This document shows, piece by piece, positions 1 through 8,810 of a stretch of DNA of 64,000 bases. The DNA is from Prado023 sp963706885 (GTDB lineage: Bacteria > Actinomycetota > Actinomycetes > S36-B12 > CAIYMF01), in NCBI GenBank assembly GCA_963706885.1, contig CAVPNX010000031.1:124001-188000 (forward strand), in the 5' to 3' direction. Both the position numbers and the translations under genes were made by a program. A model generated the notes under the pieces. It was not told the DNA's origin. It did no database searches and saw nothing but the letters and a program-made list of their open reading frames with translations. Every line of letters starts with the position of its first letter. The first letter of the stretch is position 1.

Positions 1-275
1 GCGACCTCGTTGATGTCGCCGTCGACGCGGATGCCGAGCATCGCCGCGCGCGGGAAGCCCACCTGCATCGGGTCGGTGACGGCCACGATCTGGATGACGC
101 CGGACTCGACCAGTCGTGCCACCCGCTGGCGGACCGCGGCCTCGGAGAGCCCGACGGCGCGACCGATCGTGGCATAGGCGCGCCGGCCGTCCTGCTGGAG
201 CTGCTCAACGATCGCCTTGGCCGTGTCATCCAGGGGCACCGGGCGAGGACGCGGGGACTGGAGCATGGGCGCCAT
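1..275 (-). CDS. Lrp/AsnC-family transcriptional regulator (N-terminal part, cut by window edge)
   Basis: Only about 91 N-terminal residues lie in the window; the ligand-binding RAM domain is outside. The visible part reads as the Lrp/AsnC winged helix-turn-helix: a 'LDDTAKAIVEQLQQDGR' opening, an 'AYATIGRAVGLSEAAVRQRV' recognition segment, then 'LVESGVIQIVAVTDP', the usual linker to the RAM domain. Two in-frame ATGs (275 and 266) are possible and neither has a clear Shine-Dalgarno, so the start is uncertain by three codons. It is transcribed divergently from an aminoaldehyde dehydrogenase, and Lrp-type regulators often control the catabolic gene next to them. A role as polyamine/GABA-responsive regulator of this region is inferred from position only. 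Confidence 0.85.
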   Translation of the reverse strand, partial: MAPMLQSPRPRPVPLDDTAKAIVEQLQQDGRRAYATIGRAVGLSEAAVRQRVARLVESGVIQIVAVTDPMQVGFPRAAMLGIRVDGDINEV

Positions 276-385
276 CGAACCGCACAATGCGCCAACAAGC
301 AAGCGAAACGGTCGCCATGGACCCCGGAATCTGCGAAAAGCGCACGCCGACGTCGCCCTGACCACGGATAGTGATGCCTCCGCGG

Positions 386-415
386 TGTCGTCAACAGCAC
401 CTGCTGGGCTAGACT
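386..415 (+). promoter_or_regulatory. Candidate promoter for the first aldehyde dehydrogenase
   Basis: TAGACT at 410-415 fits the actinobacterial -10 consensus TANNNT, with a weak -35-like TGTCGT about 18 bp upstream (386-391). It would give a leader of about 77 nt before the GTG at 498. The rest of the 276-497 gap between the divergent regulator and dehydrogenase shows no gene. Confidence 0.4.
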
Positions 416-497
416 CGCGGACGCATCGCGCTGCGCACGCCGCGGCGCCGCCGCGCCGACCCCCGTGCCCCGAGCCTGCCGATCCGAAGGAGATCCA

Positions 498-1940
498 GTG
501 AGCCGCACCATCCGCAACTTCGTCAACGGTGAGTCCGTCGACTCCGTCTCGGGCCAGACCAGCGACCTGGTCAACCCGACCACCGGTGAGGTGTTCGCCC
601 AGGCCGTGGTGTCCAACGCCGAGGACGTCGACCGTGCGTACCGGGCGGCGTCGGACGCGTTCGAGTCCTGGAGCCAGACGACGCCGTCCGAGCGCCAGGC
701 TGCGCTGCTGAAGATCGCCGACATCGTCGAGGCGAACGCCGAGGAGCTCATCGCGCTGGAGAGCGAGAACACCGGCAAGGCCATCGCGGTGACCGCGTCG
801 GAGGAGATCCCCCCGATGGTCGACCAGATCCGGTTCTTCGCCGGTGCGGCCCGGATCCTCGAGGGTCGCGCCAGCGGCGAGTACATGAAGGGCTACACCT
901 CGATCGTCCGCCGCGAGCCCGTGGGCGTGATCGGCCAGGTGACCCCGTGGAACTACCCGATGATGATGGCCGTCTGGAAGTTCGCGCCCGCGCTGGCCGC
1001 GGGCAACACCGTCGTCCTCAAGCCCTCGGACACCACGCCCGTGAGCACAGTGCGGATGGCCGAGCTGTTCGCCGACGTCCTGCCCGCGGGCGTGTTCAAC
1101 GTCATCACCGGCGACCGGACCACGGGCCAGGCGCTCGTGGAGAACAAGCGCCCCGACATGGTCTCGATCACCGGCTCGGTCCGCGCCGGCATGGCGGTGG
1201 CCGGTACCGCTGCGCAGGACGTCAAGCGTGTGCACCTCGAGCTCGGCGGCAAGGCGCCGGTCGTGGTCTTCGAGGATGCCGACATCGCCGCTGCCGCGGA
1301 ATGGCTGGCCATGGCCGGGTACTTCAACGCCGGCCAGGACTGCACCGCGGCCACCCGCGTGCTGGTGGCCGACGCGATCCACGACGAGTTCGTCGCGGCC
1401 CTGGCCGAGCAGGCGCGCGCCACGGCCACCACGTTCCTCGGCGGGCCGACCGACGAGGACGCACTGGTGCCCCCGATGAACAACGAGCGCCAGATGGAGC
1501 AGGTCCTCGGGTTCCTGTCCCGGACCCCCGAGCACGCCGAGATCGTGGCCGGCGGCGTGCGGCAGGGCGACCGCGGGTTCTTCATCGAGCCGACGGTCGT
1601 CTCCGGGCTGCGCCAGGACGACGAGATGGTCCAGAACGAGATCTTCGGCCCCGTCATGACGGTGCAGCGCTTCGCCGACGAGGCCCAGGCCCTGGGCTGG
1701 GCCAACGACGTTCCCTTCGGCCTGGCCTCCTCGGTCTGGACCAAGGACCTCGCCCGGGGCATGCGCATGGCCAAGCACCTGCACTTCGGTGCCGTGTGGA
1801 TCAACACCCACATCCCGCTGGTCGCCGAGATGCCGCACGGCGGGTTCAAGCACTCCGGCTACGGCAAGGACCTGTCCATGTACGGCTTCGAGGACTACAC
1901 GCGCATCAAGCACGTGATGATCAGCCTCGACGAGGGCTGA
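498..1940 (+). CDS. Aminoaldehyde (gamma-aminobutyraldehyde-type) dehydrogenase
   Basis: NAD(P)-dependent aldehyde dehydrogenase, 480 aa, the normal family length. Hallmarks are 'TPWNYPMMMAVWKFAPALAAGN' shortened here to TPWNYP, the catalytic glutamate in LELGGKAP and the nucleophilic cysteine in GQDCTAATR; that cysteine context is typical of aminobutyraldehyde and betaine-aldehyde dehydrogenases. The GTG start at 498 is chosen because AAGGAG (487-492) sits 5 nt before it. It would oxidise 4-aminobutyraldehyde, or a similar aminoaldehyde from diamine breakdown, to GABA. The product is close to the second dehydrogenase at 4862, and both sit beside the polyamine transporter. Substrate is inferred from family and context; betaine aldehyde is the main alternative. 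Confidence 0.88.
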   Translation: MSRTIRNFVNGESVDSVSGQTSDLVNPTTGEVFAQAVVSNAEDVDRAYRAASDAFESWSQTTPSERQAALLKIADIVEANAEELIALESENTGKAIAVTASEEIPPMVDQIRFFAGAARILEGRASGEYMKGYTSIVRREPVGVIGQVTPWNYPMMMAVWKFAPALAAGNTVVLKPSDTTPVSTVRMAELFADVLPAGVFNVITGDRTTGQALVENKRPDMVSITGSVRAGMAVAGTAAQDVKRVHLELGGKAPVVVFEDADIAAAAEWLAMAGYFNAGQDCTAATRVLVADAIHDEFVAALAEQARATATTFLGGPTDEDALVPPMNNERQMEQVLGFLSRTPEHAEIVAGGVRQGDRGFFIEPTVVSGLRQDDEMVQNEIFGPVMTVQRFADEAQALGWANDVPFGLASSVWTKDLARGMRMAKHLHFGAVWINTHIPLVAEMPHGGFKHSGYGKDLSMYGFEDYTRIKHVMISLDEG

Positions 1941-1959
1941 GGCCCCTTCGCACCAGCCT

Positions 1960-2000
1960 GTGTCATCGATCCAGCACTCTGATTGCCGGATCGATGACAC
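1960..2000. terminator. Inverted repeat between convergent genes, likely bidirectional terminator
   Basis: Perfect 13-bp arms GTGTCATCGATCC (1960-1972) and GGATCGATGACAC (1988-2000) with a 15-nt loop, in the 79-bp gap between the converging dehydrogenase and multicopper oxidase genes. There is no T-tract, as is common in actinobacteria. A binding site is possible, but the position favours termination. Confidence 0.6.
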
Positions 2001-2019
2001 GAGTGGCGCTCGGGGCGGC

Positions 2020-3528
2020 TCAGTGCGTCCCGTAGGGGTCTGGCGGGGGGACCGGGGTCTGGCCCGGGGCCACGACGACGAACTGGCCCATCAGCCCGGA
2101 GTCCTCGTGCCACAGCAGGTGGCAGTGGTACATGTAGGGCCAGGTGGGGTCGGCGTAGTCGGTGAAGGACGCGATGATCCGGACCTCGGACCCGGGTGCG
2201 AGGTACACGGTGTCCTTCCATCCGGCGAGCTCGGGTGGAGGCGGGGCGCCGTCGATGTCCAGCACCTGGAACTGGACCGTGTGCACGTGGAAGTTGTGCG
2301 GCTGCGGGTCGCGGTTGCGCAAGACCCAGACCTCGGTGGCGTCCAGCGGCACGACCTCGTCGATGCGGCCCATGTCCACGGGGCGCCGGTTGATGATCTG
2401 GGCGTTGATCGTGAAGGTGCGCGTGGTGTCCGCGGCCGATTCCGGAATCCGGGAGAACTGCGCCAGGGTCGCGGGGACCGGCGCCGAGTCCCGCAGCGTC
2501 TGGGCGGCGCGCAGCTCGAGCACCCGGAAGTCGCCGGTGCCGAACCGGGAGTTGCCGGCGACCCGGCCTCCGAAGTCCGGGGAGGAGTTCGTCAGCGCGA
2601 CGGTCTCCCCGGGGGCCATGGCGAGCACGACGTCGGCGCGCTCGCCGGGGGAGAGCTGGATCCGGTCCAGTGACACCGGGGCGGTGAGCAGGCCCCCGTC
2701 GGTGCCGACGAGGTCGAACCTGCGGCCGTCGGAGAACCCGAGCTTGTAGATCCGGGCCGTCGAGGCGTTCAGCAGCCGCAGCCGGGTGTGCGTCGCGGCC
2801 ACGTCGAGGTAGGCACCGATCGTGCCGTTGACCATCACGGTGTCGCCGAGGAACCCTGTCGAGCTGGGTCCGCGCTGGTCGAACTCGAGCTGGCCCTCGG
2901 TGTCGAACGACTTGTCCTGCACGATCACCGGGATGTCGTCGACGCCGTACTCGTCAGGCAGGTCCGGACCTCCGACCGGGTCGTCGACCAGGATCATGCC
3001 GGCGACCCCCCGGTACACGTGCTCGGCGGTCTGCCCGTGGGGGTGGGCGTGGTACCAGAGCGTCCCGGCCGGCTGGCGCACCTGCCACGTGGGCGACCAC
3101 GTCGTCCCTGGGTCGACGAGCTGGTGCGGGCCGCCGTCCATCTTCGCGGGGACGTGCATGCCGTGCCAGTGCAGCGTCGTTCGCTCGGTCAGCTCGTTGC
3201 TGACCTCGACCGTCACCTGGTCCCCGGTGCGCATGCGCAGGGTCGGGCCCAGGTACGACTGGTTGACCCCGTAGGTGTCGGTCAGGGCACCGAGGCCGAA
3301 GTCGGTCTGGCCGGGCTGGACCGCCAGGGAGTAGATGACCGAGTCACCGGAGGCCCTGCCCGGGTCCAGCGGCGGGATCGCCAGGGGCCGGGTCACCGGT
3401 GACTCGGTCACCGGCGATGAGGCCGGGTTCGCGCAGGCGGCCAGACCCCCGAGGGCGGCGGCCGCGGCGAGGGCCAGGGCTGGCAGCCATGCGCCACGGG
3501 AGCGCAGCTGATGTGCGGACCCGGGCAT
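2020..3528 (-). CDS. Multicopper oxidase, predicted lipoprotein
   Basis: About 502 aa. It has the four copper motifs of the three-cupredoxin CueO/SpoxA/laccase-like class: HWHG, HAHPHG, PHNFHVHTVQF and HCHLLWHEDSGLM. The last carries the His-Cys-His of the T1/T3 centre and an axial Met. The N-terminus has a hydrophobic segment ending in LAAC, a lipobox, so the enzyme is probably anchored outside the membrane. It should oxidise phenols or metal ions (Cu(I), Fe(II), Mn(II)) with reduction of O2; the substrate cannot be told. ATG 3528 follows CAGGG at a normal distance; an in-frame GTG at 3546 is possible. It converges on the preceding dehydrogenase across a hairpin and is divergent from the D-2-hydroxyacid dehydrogenase. 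Confidence 0.9.
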   Translation of the reverse strand: MPGSAHQLRSRGAWLPALALAAAAALGGLAACANPASSPVTESPVTRPLAIPPLDPGRASGDSVIYSLAVQPGQTDFGLGALTDTYGVNQSYLGPTLRMRTGDQVTVEVSNELTERTTLHWHGMHVPAKMDGGPHQLVDPGTTWSPTWQVRQPAGTLWYHAHPHGQTAEHVYRGVAGMILVDDPVGGPDLPDEYGVDDIPVIVQDKSFDTEGQLEFDQRGPSSTGFLGDTVMVNGTIGAYLDVAATHTRLRLLNASTARIYKLGFSDGRRFDLVGTDGGLLTAPVSLDRIQLSPGERADVVLAMAPGETVALTNSSPDFGGRVAGNSRFGTGDFRVLELRAAQTLRDSAPVPATLAQFSRIPESAADTTRTFTINAQIINRRPVDMGRIDEVVPLDATEVWVLRNRDPQPHNFHVHTVQFQVLDIDGAPPPPELAGWKDTVYLAPGSEVRIIASFTDYADPTWPYMYHCHLLWHEDSGLMGQFVVVAPGQTPVPPPDPYGTH

Positions 3529-3607
3529 GCCGGAACCCTGCCACACGGCAACGGCGCTGGGGATGCCAGGGGCCGCTGCCGGGATGGCAACCGGAGACGG
3601 GCGCCAG

Positions 3608-3613
3608 TAGCGT
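3608..3613 (+). promoter_or_regulatory. -10 element placing the hydroxyacid dehydrogenase on a leaderless transcript
   Basis: TAGCGT ends 7 nt before the ATG at 3621, so transcription would begin at or next to the start codon. No Shine-Dalgarno lies before this ATG, consistent with leaderless translation. Confidence 0.45.
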
Positions 3614-3620
3614 TCGGGCC

Positions 3621-4628
3621 ATGACCAACATCACCGTGTTCGACACCAAGAAGTACGACCGAGACCACCTCGGCGAGGTCCTCGTCGCCGCCGGCTTCAC
3701 GCCCAAGTTCCGTGAGTACCGGCTGAACCCCGAGACGGTGGAGACCGTGGGCGATGACGTCGACGTGGTGTGCGTCTTCGTCAACGACAAGGTGACCCGG
3801 GAGGTCATCGAGGTCCTGGCTGCCAAGGGCGTGAAGATGATCGCCCTGCGCTGCGCGGGCTTCAACGGCGTGGACCTGCAGGCCGCAGCAGACCACGGCC
3901 TGCTCGTGGCCCGCGTGCCGGCATACTCCCCGTATGCCGTGGCCGAGCACGCGGTGACGCTGGCTCTGGCGCTGAACCGGCACATCCCGCAGGCCAACCG
4001 CCGGGTCCGCGACATGAACTTCACCCTCGACGGCCTGGTCGGCTTCGACATGCACGGCAAGACGGTTGGCCTCATCGGCACCGGCAAGATCGGCAAGATC
4101 ACCGGCCAGATCTTCAAGGGCTTCGGGATGCGCGTGATCATGTGGGACCCGTACCCGGATCCGGCGTGGGCGGCTGAGCATGGTCTGGAGTACGTGACTC
4201 TCAGCGAGATCGGCAAGGAGGCCGACATCGTCTCCCTGCACGTTCCGTTGTTCCCGGAGACCCACCACATCATCAACGACCTCGTGCTCGCCGCACTCAA
4301 GCCCGGCGTCATCCTGATCAACGTCTCCCGGGGCGCCCTGGTCGACACCGTCGCCCTCATCGACGCACTGAAGACCGGCCACGTCGGTGGAGTGGGCCTG
4401 GACGTCTACGAGGAGGAGGAGGGCAAGTTCTTCGAGGACCTCTCCGGCGAGGTGATGGCCGATGACGTCCTGGCCCGGCTCATGACCTTCCCCAACGTGA
4501 TCGTGACCGCCCACCAGGCGTTCCTGACCAAGGAGGCCCTCGACGAGATCGGGCGGGTCACCACCGAGAACATCGTCGCGTTCTCCAGGGGAGAGTCGCC
4601 GGAGGCAGAGCGGATCGTCACCGCATAG
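3621..4628 (+). CDS. D-lactate dehydrogenase-type 2-hydroxyacid dehydrogenase
   Basis: 335 aa, NAD-dependent D-2-hydroxyacid dehydrogenase of the LdhA/fermentative D-LDH type. It shows RCAGFNGVDL in the substrate domain, the Rossmann GTGKIG loop, the catalytic arginine in INVSRGALVD, the glutamate near YEEEEG and the catalytic histidine in TAHQAFLT. It should interconvert pyruvate and D-lactate, or related 2-oxoacids, in the cytoplasm. It appears monocistronic: a TAGCGT -10 immediately precedes it and over 200 bp separate it from the next gene. No regulatory link to the polyamine genes is visible. Confidence 0.9.
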   Translation: MTNITVFDTKKYDRDHLGEVLVAAGFTPKFREYRLNPETVETVGDDVDVVCVFVNDKVTREVIEVLAAKGVKMIALRCAGFNGVDLQAAADHGLLVARVPAYSPYAVAEHAVTLALALNRHIPQANRRVRDMNFTLDGLVGFDMHGKTVGLIGTGKIGKITGQIFKGFGMRVIMWDPYPDPAWAAEHGLEYVTLSEIGKEADIVSLHVPLFPETHHIINDLVLAALKPGVILINVSRGALVDTVALIDALKTGHVGGVGLDVYEEEEGKFFEDLSGEVMADDVLARLMTFPNVIVTAHQAFLTKEALDEIGRVTTENIVAFSRGESPEAERIVTA

Positions 4629-4725
4629 CGCCGCAGCTCATCCACGTCCGGCCGTTCGGCGGCTGTTCGGGCGTGCAGGGCAGGTAACGATCCTGTGACA
4701 CCTCCCCGTCATGTGGCGTTTCAGT

Positions 4726-4754
4726 TTGTGACGTGTGGCAGGTTCCGATACCGT
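4726..4754 (+). promoter_or_regulatory. Predicted promoter of the dehydrogenase-potDABC operon
   Basis: TTGTGA (4726-4731), a 17-bp spacer and TACCGT (4749-4754) make the best -35/-10 pair in the 233-bp gap 4629-4861. Transcription would start near 4761 with a leader of about 100 nt. No riboswitch-like fold or small gene is evident in the rest of the gap. Confidence 0.5.
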
Positions 4755-4861
4755 GCGCCCACTGCATGATCCACCGCGGATATCGTTCAGGATGATTGTG
4801 CACCCCACGAAAACCGTGGATCGGCGTCGTGCTCGGCGATCGGGTTGTGATGGAGGTTGAC

Positions 4862-6346
4862 GTGCCGCTTCTCGGCCAGTTCATCGATGGTCAGCATGTG
4901 CCGGGAAACGGCGCCGACGTGGCGGTCACCAACCCCGCGGACGGGTCGACCGTGGCCACGCTGGGCGAGGCCACCGTGGCGGACGTCGACGCTGCCGTCG
5001 CAGCCGCCAAGCGGGCGTACCCCGGATGGTCACGGGCCACCCCGGGCGAGCGCTCAGCGGCCCTGCTGGCCCTCGCCGACCGGATGGAGGCCCGCGCTGA
5101 GGAGTACGCGCAGGTGGAGACGGCGCAGTCCGGAAAGCCCATCAAGCTCACCCGGGAGTTCGACGTCCCTGGGTCGATCGACAACGTCCGGTTCTTCGCC
5201 GGCGCGGCGCGGGTGCTCAACGGGATGGCCCAGGCCGAGTACGACGGGACCCACACCTCCTCGATCCGCCGCGAGCCGATCGGCGTCGTGGGCTCGATCG
5301 CCCCGTGGAACTACCCGCTGCAAATGGCGATGTGGAAGGTCCTTCCCGCCGTGGCGGCCGGCAACACGATCGTCCTCAAGCCGGCGGAGATCACTCCGCT
5401 GACCTCCCTGATGGTCGCCGAGGATGCCGCCGCGGCGGGCATCCCACCCGGCGTCATCAACGTGCTGACCGGCCCGGGGCGCACCGTCGGCGAGGCCCTG
5501 ATCAGCCACCCGGACGTGTCGATGGTGTCCTTCACCGGGTCGACGCCGGTCGGCCAGCGCGTGATGGAGCTGGCCACGGGCACGATCAAGCGCGTCCATC
5601 TCGAGCTGGGCGGCAAGGCGCCGTTCGTGGTGTTCGACGACGCGGACCTCGATGCCGCCGCCAACGGCGCCATCGCGGGTGCCCTGATCAACACCGGCCA
5701 GGACTGCACGGCGGCGACCCGCGCCTACGTGCAGCGTCCGCGCTTCGACGCCTTCGTGGAGAAGGTCGCCGCACTCATGGACACCGTGCGCCTCGGTGAC
5801 CCGACCGAGCCGTCCACCGACCAGGGCCCGCTGGTGTCGATGCGCCAGCGCGAGTCGGTCCACGGCTACGTCGAGCGTGCGGTGGCCGCGGGCGCCACGG
5901 TCGTGCGCGGGGGTGAGTTGCCCAGTGGCGATCTGGCAGGCGGCTCCTACTACCCGCCGACCCTGGTGATCGGGGCTGTGCAGGACTCCGAGATCGTCCA
6001 GGAGGAGCTCTTCGGCCCGGTGCTGGTCGTACTGCCCTTCGACACCGACGATGAGGGCATCGCGCTGGCCAATGACGTGCCGTTCGGCCTGGCCGCCTCG
6101 GCGTGGACCACCAACACCTTCCGCGCCCAGCGCGCGAGCCGGGAGATCGCCGCCGGGTGCGTGTGGATCAACGACCACATCCCGATCGTCTCCGAGATGC
6201 CGCACGGGGGCTACAAGGCCTCGGGGTTCGGCAAGGACATGAGCATCTACTCCCTGGAGGAGTACACCAACATCAAGCACGTCTCCTCCGACATCACCGG
6301 CGAGGTCCGCAAGGACTGGCACCGGACGATCTTCGGCGACCGCTGA
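4862..6346 (+). CDS. Aminoaldehyde dehydrogenase (gamma-aminobutyraldehyde / betaine-aldehyde type)
   Basis: 494 aa. It has the full aldehyde dehydrogenase signature: APWNYPLQMAMWKVLP, LELGGKAP with the general-base Glu, and GQDCTAATR with the nucleophile. GTG 4862 is chosen because GGAGG at 4852-4856 is spaced 5 nt before it; the in-frame ATG at 4850 overlaps that same Shine-Dalgarno and looks wrong. It is the first gene of a run with the polyamine ABC transporter (32 bp to potD), so aminoaldehydes from imported putrescine or spermidine are the likely substrates, giving GABA or a homologue. It is paralogous to the enzyme at 498, and the two may differ in chain-length preference (inference). 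Confidence 0.88.
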   Translation: MPLLGQFIDGQHVPGNGADVAVTNPADGSTVATLGEATVADVDAAVAAAKRAYPGWSRATPGERSAALLALADRMEARAEEYAQVETAQSGKPIKLTREFDVPGSIDNVRFFAGAARVLNGMAQAEYDGTHTSSIRREPIGVVGSIAPWNYPLQMAMWKVLPAVAAGNTIVLKPAEITPLTSLMVAEDAAAAGIPPGVINVLTGPGRTVGEALISHPDVSMVSFTGSTPVGQRVMELATGTIKRVHLELGGKAPFVVFDDADLDAAANGAIAGALINTGQDCTAATRAYVQRPRFDAFVEKVAALMDTVRLGDPTEPSTDQGPLVSMRQRESVHGYVERAVAAGATVVRGGELPSGDLAGGSYYPPTLVIGAVQDSEIVQEELFGPVLVVLPFDTDDEGIALANDVPFGLAASAWTTNTFRAQRASREIAAGCVWINDHIPIVSEMPHGGYKASGFGKDMSIYSLEEYTNIKHVSSDITGEVRKDWHRTIFGDR

Positions 6347-6378
6347 CACCACCCGACCCGACCCGAGGCAGGACCACG

Positions 6379-7584
6379 ATGACGGATCTGACCACACCGA
6401 AGTCCGGAACCCCCATGCCGCGACGGCGTGTGCTGCAGGTTGCCGGGATCGGGGGAGCGGCGATGGTCGCGGCCGCGTGCGGAGCGCGGCCCCCCGCTTC
6501 CGCGGGCAGCACTGCGGCCGAGGAGGTCCCGGCCAAGACCCAGCCAGACCAGTCGGCCACAGAGGCCAAGCTCAACATGTCGACCTGGGTCAGCTACATC
6601 GACGCCGACGACGACGGCAACCGTCCCACGCTGGACCGGTTCATGGAGCAGAGCGGCATCCAGGTGGACTACCGCGAGGACGTCAACGACAACGCCGAGT
6701 TCGACGCGAAGGTGCGCCCGCAGCTCGAGGCCGGCCAGGACATCGGCCGCGACATCGTCGTGCTCACCGACTGGATGGCCTCCCAGTGGATCCGCAAGGG
6801 GTTCGCGCAGAAGTTCGACCGCGCCTGGGTGCCCAATGCGCGCAACCTCATCGACAAGCTGGCCAACGTCGCCTTCGACCCGGAGCGCGACCAGACCCTG
6901 CCCTGGCAGTCCGGGTATGCCGGGCTCGGGTTCAACAGCAACCTGCTCAAGGAGCTCACGGGCAAGACCGAGATCCGCACCGTCGCGGAGCTGTGGGACC
7001 CGGCCCTCAAGGGTCGCGTGACGATCCTGTCGGAGATGCGCGACTCGGTGGGAGTCGTCATGCTCGCGCAGGGCAACGACCCGGCCGACTTCACCGAGGA
7101 CGACTTCAACGCCGCTATCGCCGAGCTCCAGGAGCAGATCGACTCCGGCCAGATCCGCCAGGTCTCGGGCAACGACTACATCGCGGCGCTGGAGACCGGC
7201 GACGTCGTGGGGGCAATCGGCTGGTCCGGCGACGTCGCCGCGCTGGGCGACCCGTACAAGTTCGTGATCCCCGAGTCCGGCGGCACCCTGTGGACCGACA
7301 ACATGATGGTCCCGGCCATGGCGCGGCACAAGAACAACGCCGAGCGGTTGATGGACTACTACTACGACCCGGCCATCTCCGCCGAGCTCGCCGCCTACGT
7401 CCAGTACATCTGCCCGGTGAAGGGCGCCCAGGAGGAGATGGCGAAGATCGACCCCACCTTGGTCGACAACCCCTTCGTCTTCCCCACCGAGGCCGACCTG
7501 GAGAAGGTCACCGTCTTCAAGACGCTCACGTCCTCGGAGCAGGTCAAGTACGACCAGGCCTTCCAGACGCTCATCGGCAACTGA
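6379..7584 (+). CDS. potD: Spermidine/putrescine-binding lipoprotein (PotD-like)
   Basis: 401 aa, solute-binding protein of the PotD/PotF class. The N-terminus has a twin-arginine-like PRRRVLQVAG stretch and a lipobox ending VAAAC, so a lipidated, probably Tat-exported protein is predicted. The mature part begins with LNMSTWVSYID, matches the family's extended-polyamine fold in spacing, and has conserved segments such as DIVVLTDWMA, LPWQSGYAGLGFN and AIGWSGDVA. It should capture polyamine outside the membrane and deliver it to the permeases encoded downstream. ATG 6379 follows an AGGCAGGA purine stretch. Its place between an aminoaldehyde dehydrogenase and potA supports polyamine over other cations, but the exact ligand is inferred. 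Confidence 0.9.
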   Translation: MTDLTTPKSGTPMPRRRVLQVAGIGGAAMVAAACGARPPASAGSTAAEEVPAKTQPDQSATEAKLNMSTWVSYIDADDDGNRPTLDRFMEQSGIQVDYREDVNDNAEFDAKVRPQLEAGQDIGRDIVVLTDWMASQWIRKGFAQKFDRAWVPNARNLIDKLANVAFDPERDQTLPWQSGYAGLGFNSNLLKELTGKTEIRTVAELWDPALKGRVTILSEMRDSVGVVMLAQGNDPADFTEDDFNAAIAELQEQIDSGQIRQVSGNDYIAALETGDVVGAIGWSGDVAALGDPYKFVIPESGGTLWTDNMMVPAMARHKNNAERLMDYYYDPAISAELAAYVQYICPVKGAQEEMAKIDPTLVDNPFVFPTEADLEKVTVFKTLTSSEQVKYDQAFQTLIGN

Positions 7585-7607
7585 TCGCCAGACCAGGAGG
7601 AAGCACC

Positions 7608-8807
7608 ATGGCCACGGAATCTGCCAAGCGGGTCGAGGACCTGCACCTGGTCCGCCTGACCAAGACCTACGGTGACCACAACGCCGTCGACGACCTGTCG
7701 CTGACGATCCCGGCGGGATCGTTCTTCGCCCTGCTCGGCCCGTCGGGCTGCGGCAAGACGACCACCCTGCGCATGGTGGCCGGGCTCGAGGTCCCCACCG
7801 CCGGGATGATCCGGGTCGGTGATGCCGACATCACCGCGCTGCGCCCCTACAAGCGCCCGGTCAACACGGTGTTCCAGTCCTATGCCCTGTTCCCGCACAT
7901 GGACATCTTCGAGAACGTCGCCTTCGGCCTGCGCCGTCGCGGGGAGAAGAACGTCGACGCCAAGGTCAACGAGATCCTCGAGCTCGTGGAGCTCGCGCCG
8001 ATGGCCCGGCGCAAGCCGGCGCAGATGTCCGGCGGCCAGCAGCAGCGCGTGGCCGTGGCTCGGGCCCTGATCAACCGCCCGGACGTCCTCCTGCTCGACG
8101 AGCCGCTGGGGGCCCTGGACCTCAAGCTGCGCCGACAGATGCAGATCGAGCTCAAGCGGATCCAGACCGAGGTCGGGATCACCTTCGTGCACGTCACCCA
8201 TGACCAGGAGGAGGCCATGACCATGGCCGACACCATCGCGGTCATGAACTCCGGGCGCATCGAGCAGATGGGCGCCCCCCGCGACATCTATGACACGCCG
8301 CACACGGCATTCGCAGCCAACTTCCTGGGTCAGTCGAACCTGATCCCGGGCGAGGTCGTGGGGCGCGGGGACAACGTCACCGTCCGCGTGTTCGGCAGCG
8401 TGCTGACGATGCCCGCAGAGAAGCTCAACGCCAGCTCGGACCGGGTCATCGTCGGCGTCCGCCCGGAGAAGCTGCACCTGCACCGCTCCGGCGCCGAGGT
8501 CCCGGCGGGTCGCAACGTGCTCAGCGGGGTCATCACCGATGCGTCCTTCTTCGGGGTGTCCACGCAGTACCTGGTCGCGACCCCCTGGGGCCAGGAGCTG
8601 ATCGCCTTCGAGCAGAACATGAGCGCCGGCGACCGGCCATCCGTCGGCGAGACGGTGGAGATGTCATGGGAGCCGAGTCACTCCTTCGGGTTCGCCGGCG
8701 GGGAGGACATGAATGCCGGGATCGAGGAGGACCTCCTCGAGGTGGGCCACTACACCGCCGCCGACGCCGCTGCCGGTGTTGCGCCCACTCCCGCCGTGGG
8801 GGGCTGA
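7608..8807 (+). CDS. potA: Polyamine ABC transporter ATP-binding protein (PotA-like)
   Basis: 399 aa. Nucleotide-binding domain with Walker A GPSGCGKTT, Q-loop FQSYALFPH, signature MSGGQQQR, Walker B VLLLDEPLGALD and H-loop HVTHDQEEA. A C-terminal TOBE regulatory domain follows (about residues 280-370, VGVRPEKLHLH). This layout is that of PotA/FbpC importer ATPases. ATG 7608 has AGGAGGAA 5-11 nt upstream. It lies 23 nt after potD and 3 nt before potB, in one operon. It energises import by the PotB/PotC permease pair. Confidence 0.93.
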   Translation: MATESAKRVEDLHLVRLTKTYGDHNAVDDLSLTIPAGSFFALLGPSGCGKTTTLRMVAGLEVPTAGMIRVGDADITALRPYKRPVNTVFQSYALFPHMDIFENVAFGLRRRGEKNVDAKVNEILELVELAPMARRKPAQMSGGQQQRVAVARALINRPDVLLLDEPLGALDLKLRRQMQIELKRIQTEVGITFVHVTHDQEEAMTMADTIAVMNSGRIEQMGAPRDIYDTPHTAFAANFLGQSNLIPGEVVGRGDNVTVRVFGSVLTMPAEKLNASSDRVIVGVRPEKLHLHRSGAEVPAGRNVLSGVITDASFFGVSTQYLVATPWGQELIAFEQNMSAGDRPSVGETVEMSWEPSHSFGFAGGEDMNAGIEEDLLEVGHYTAADAAAGVAPTPAVGG

Positions 8808-8810
8808 TCG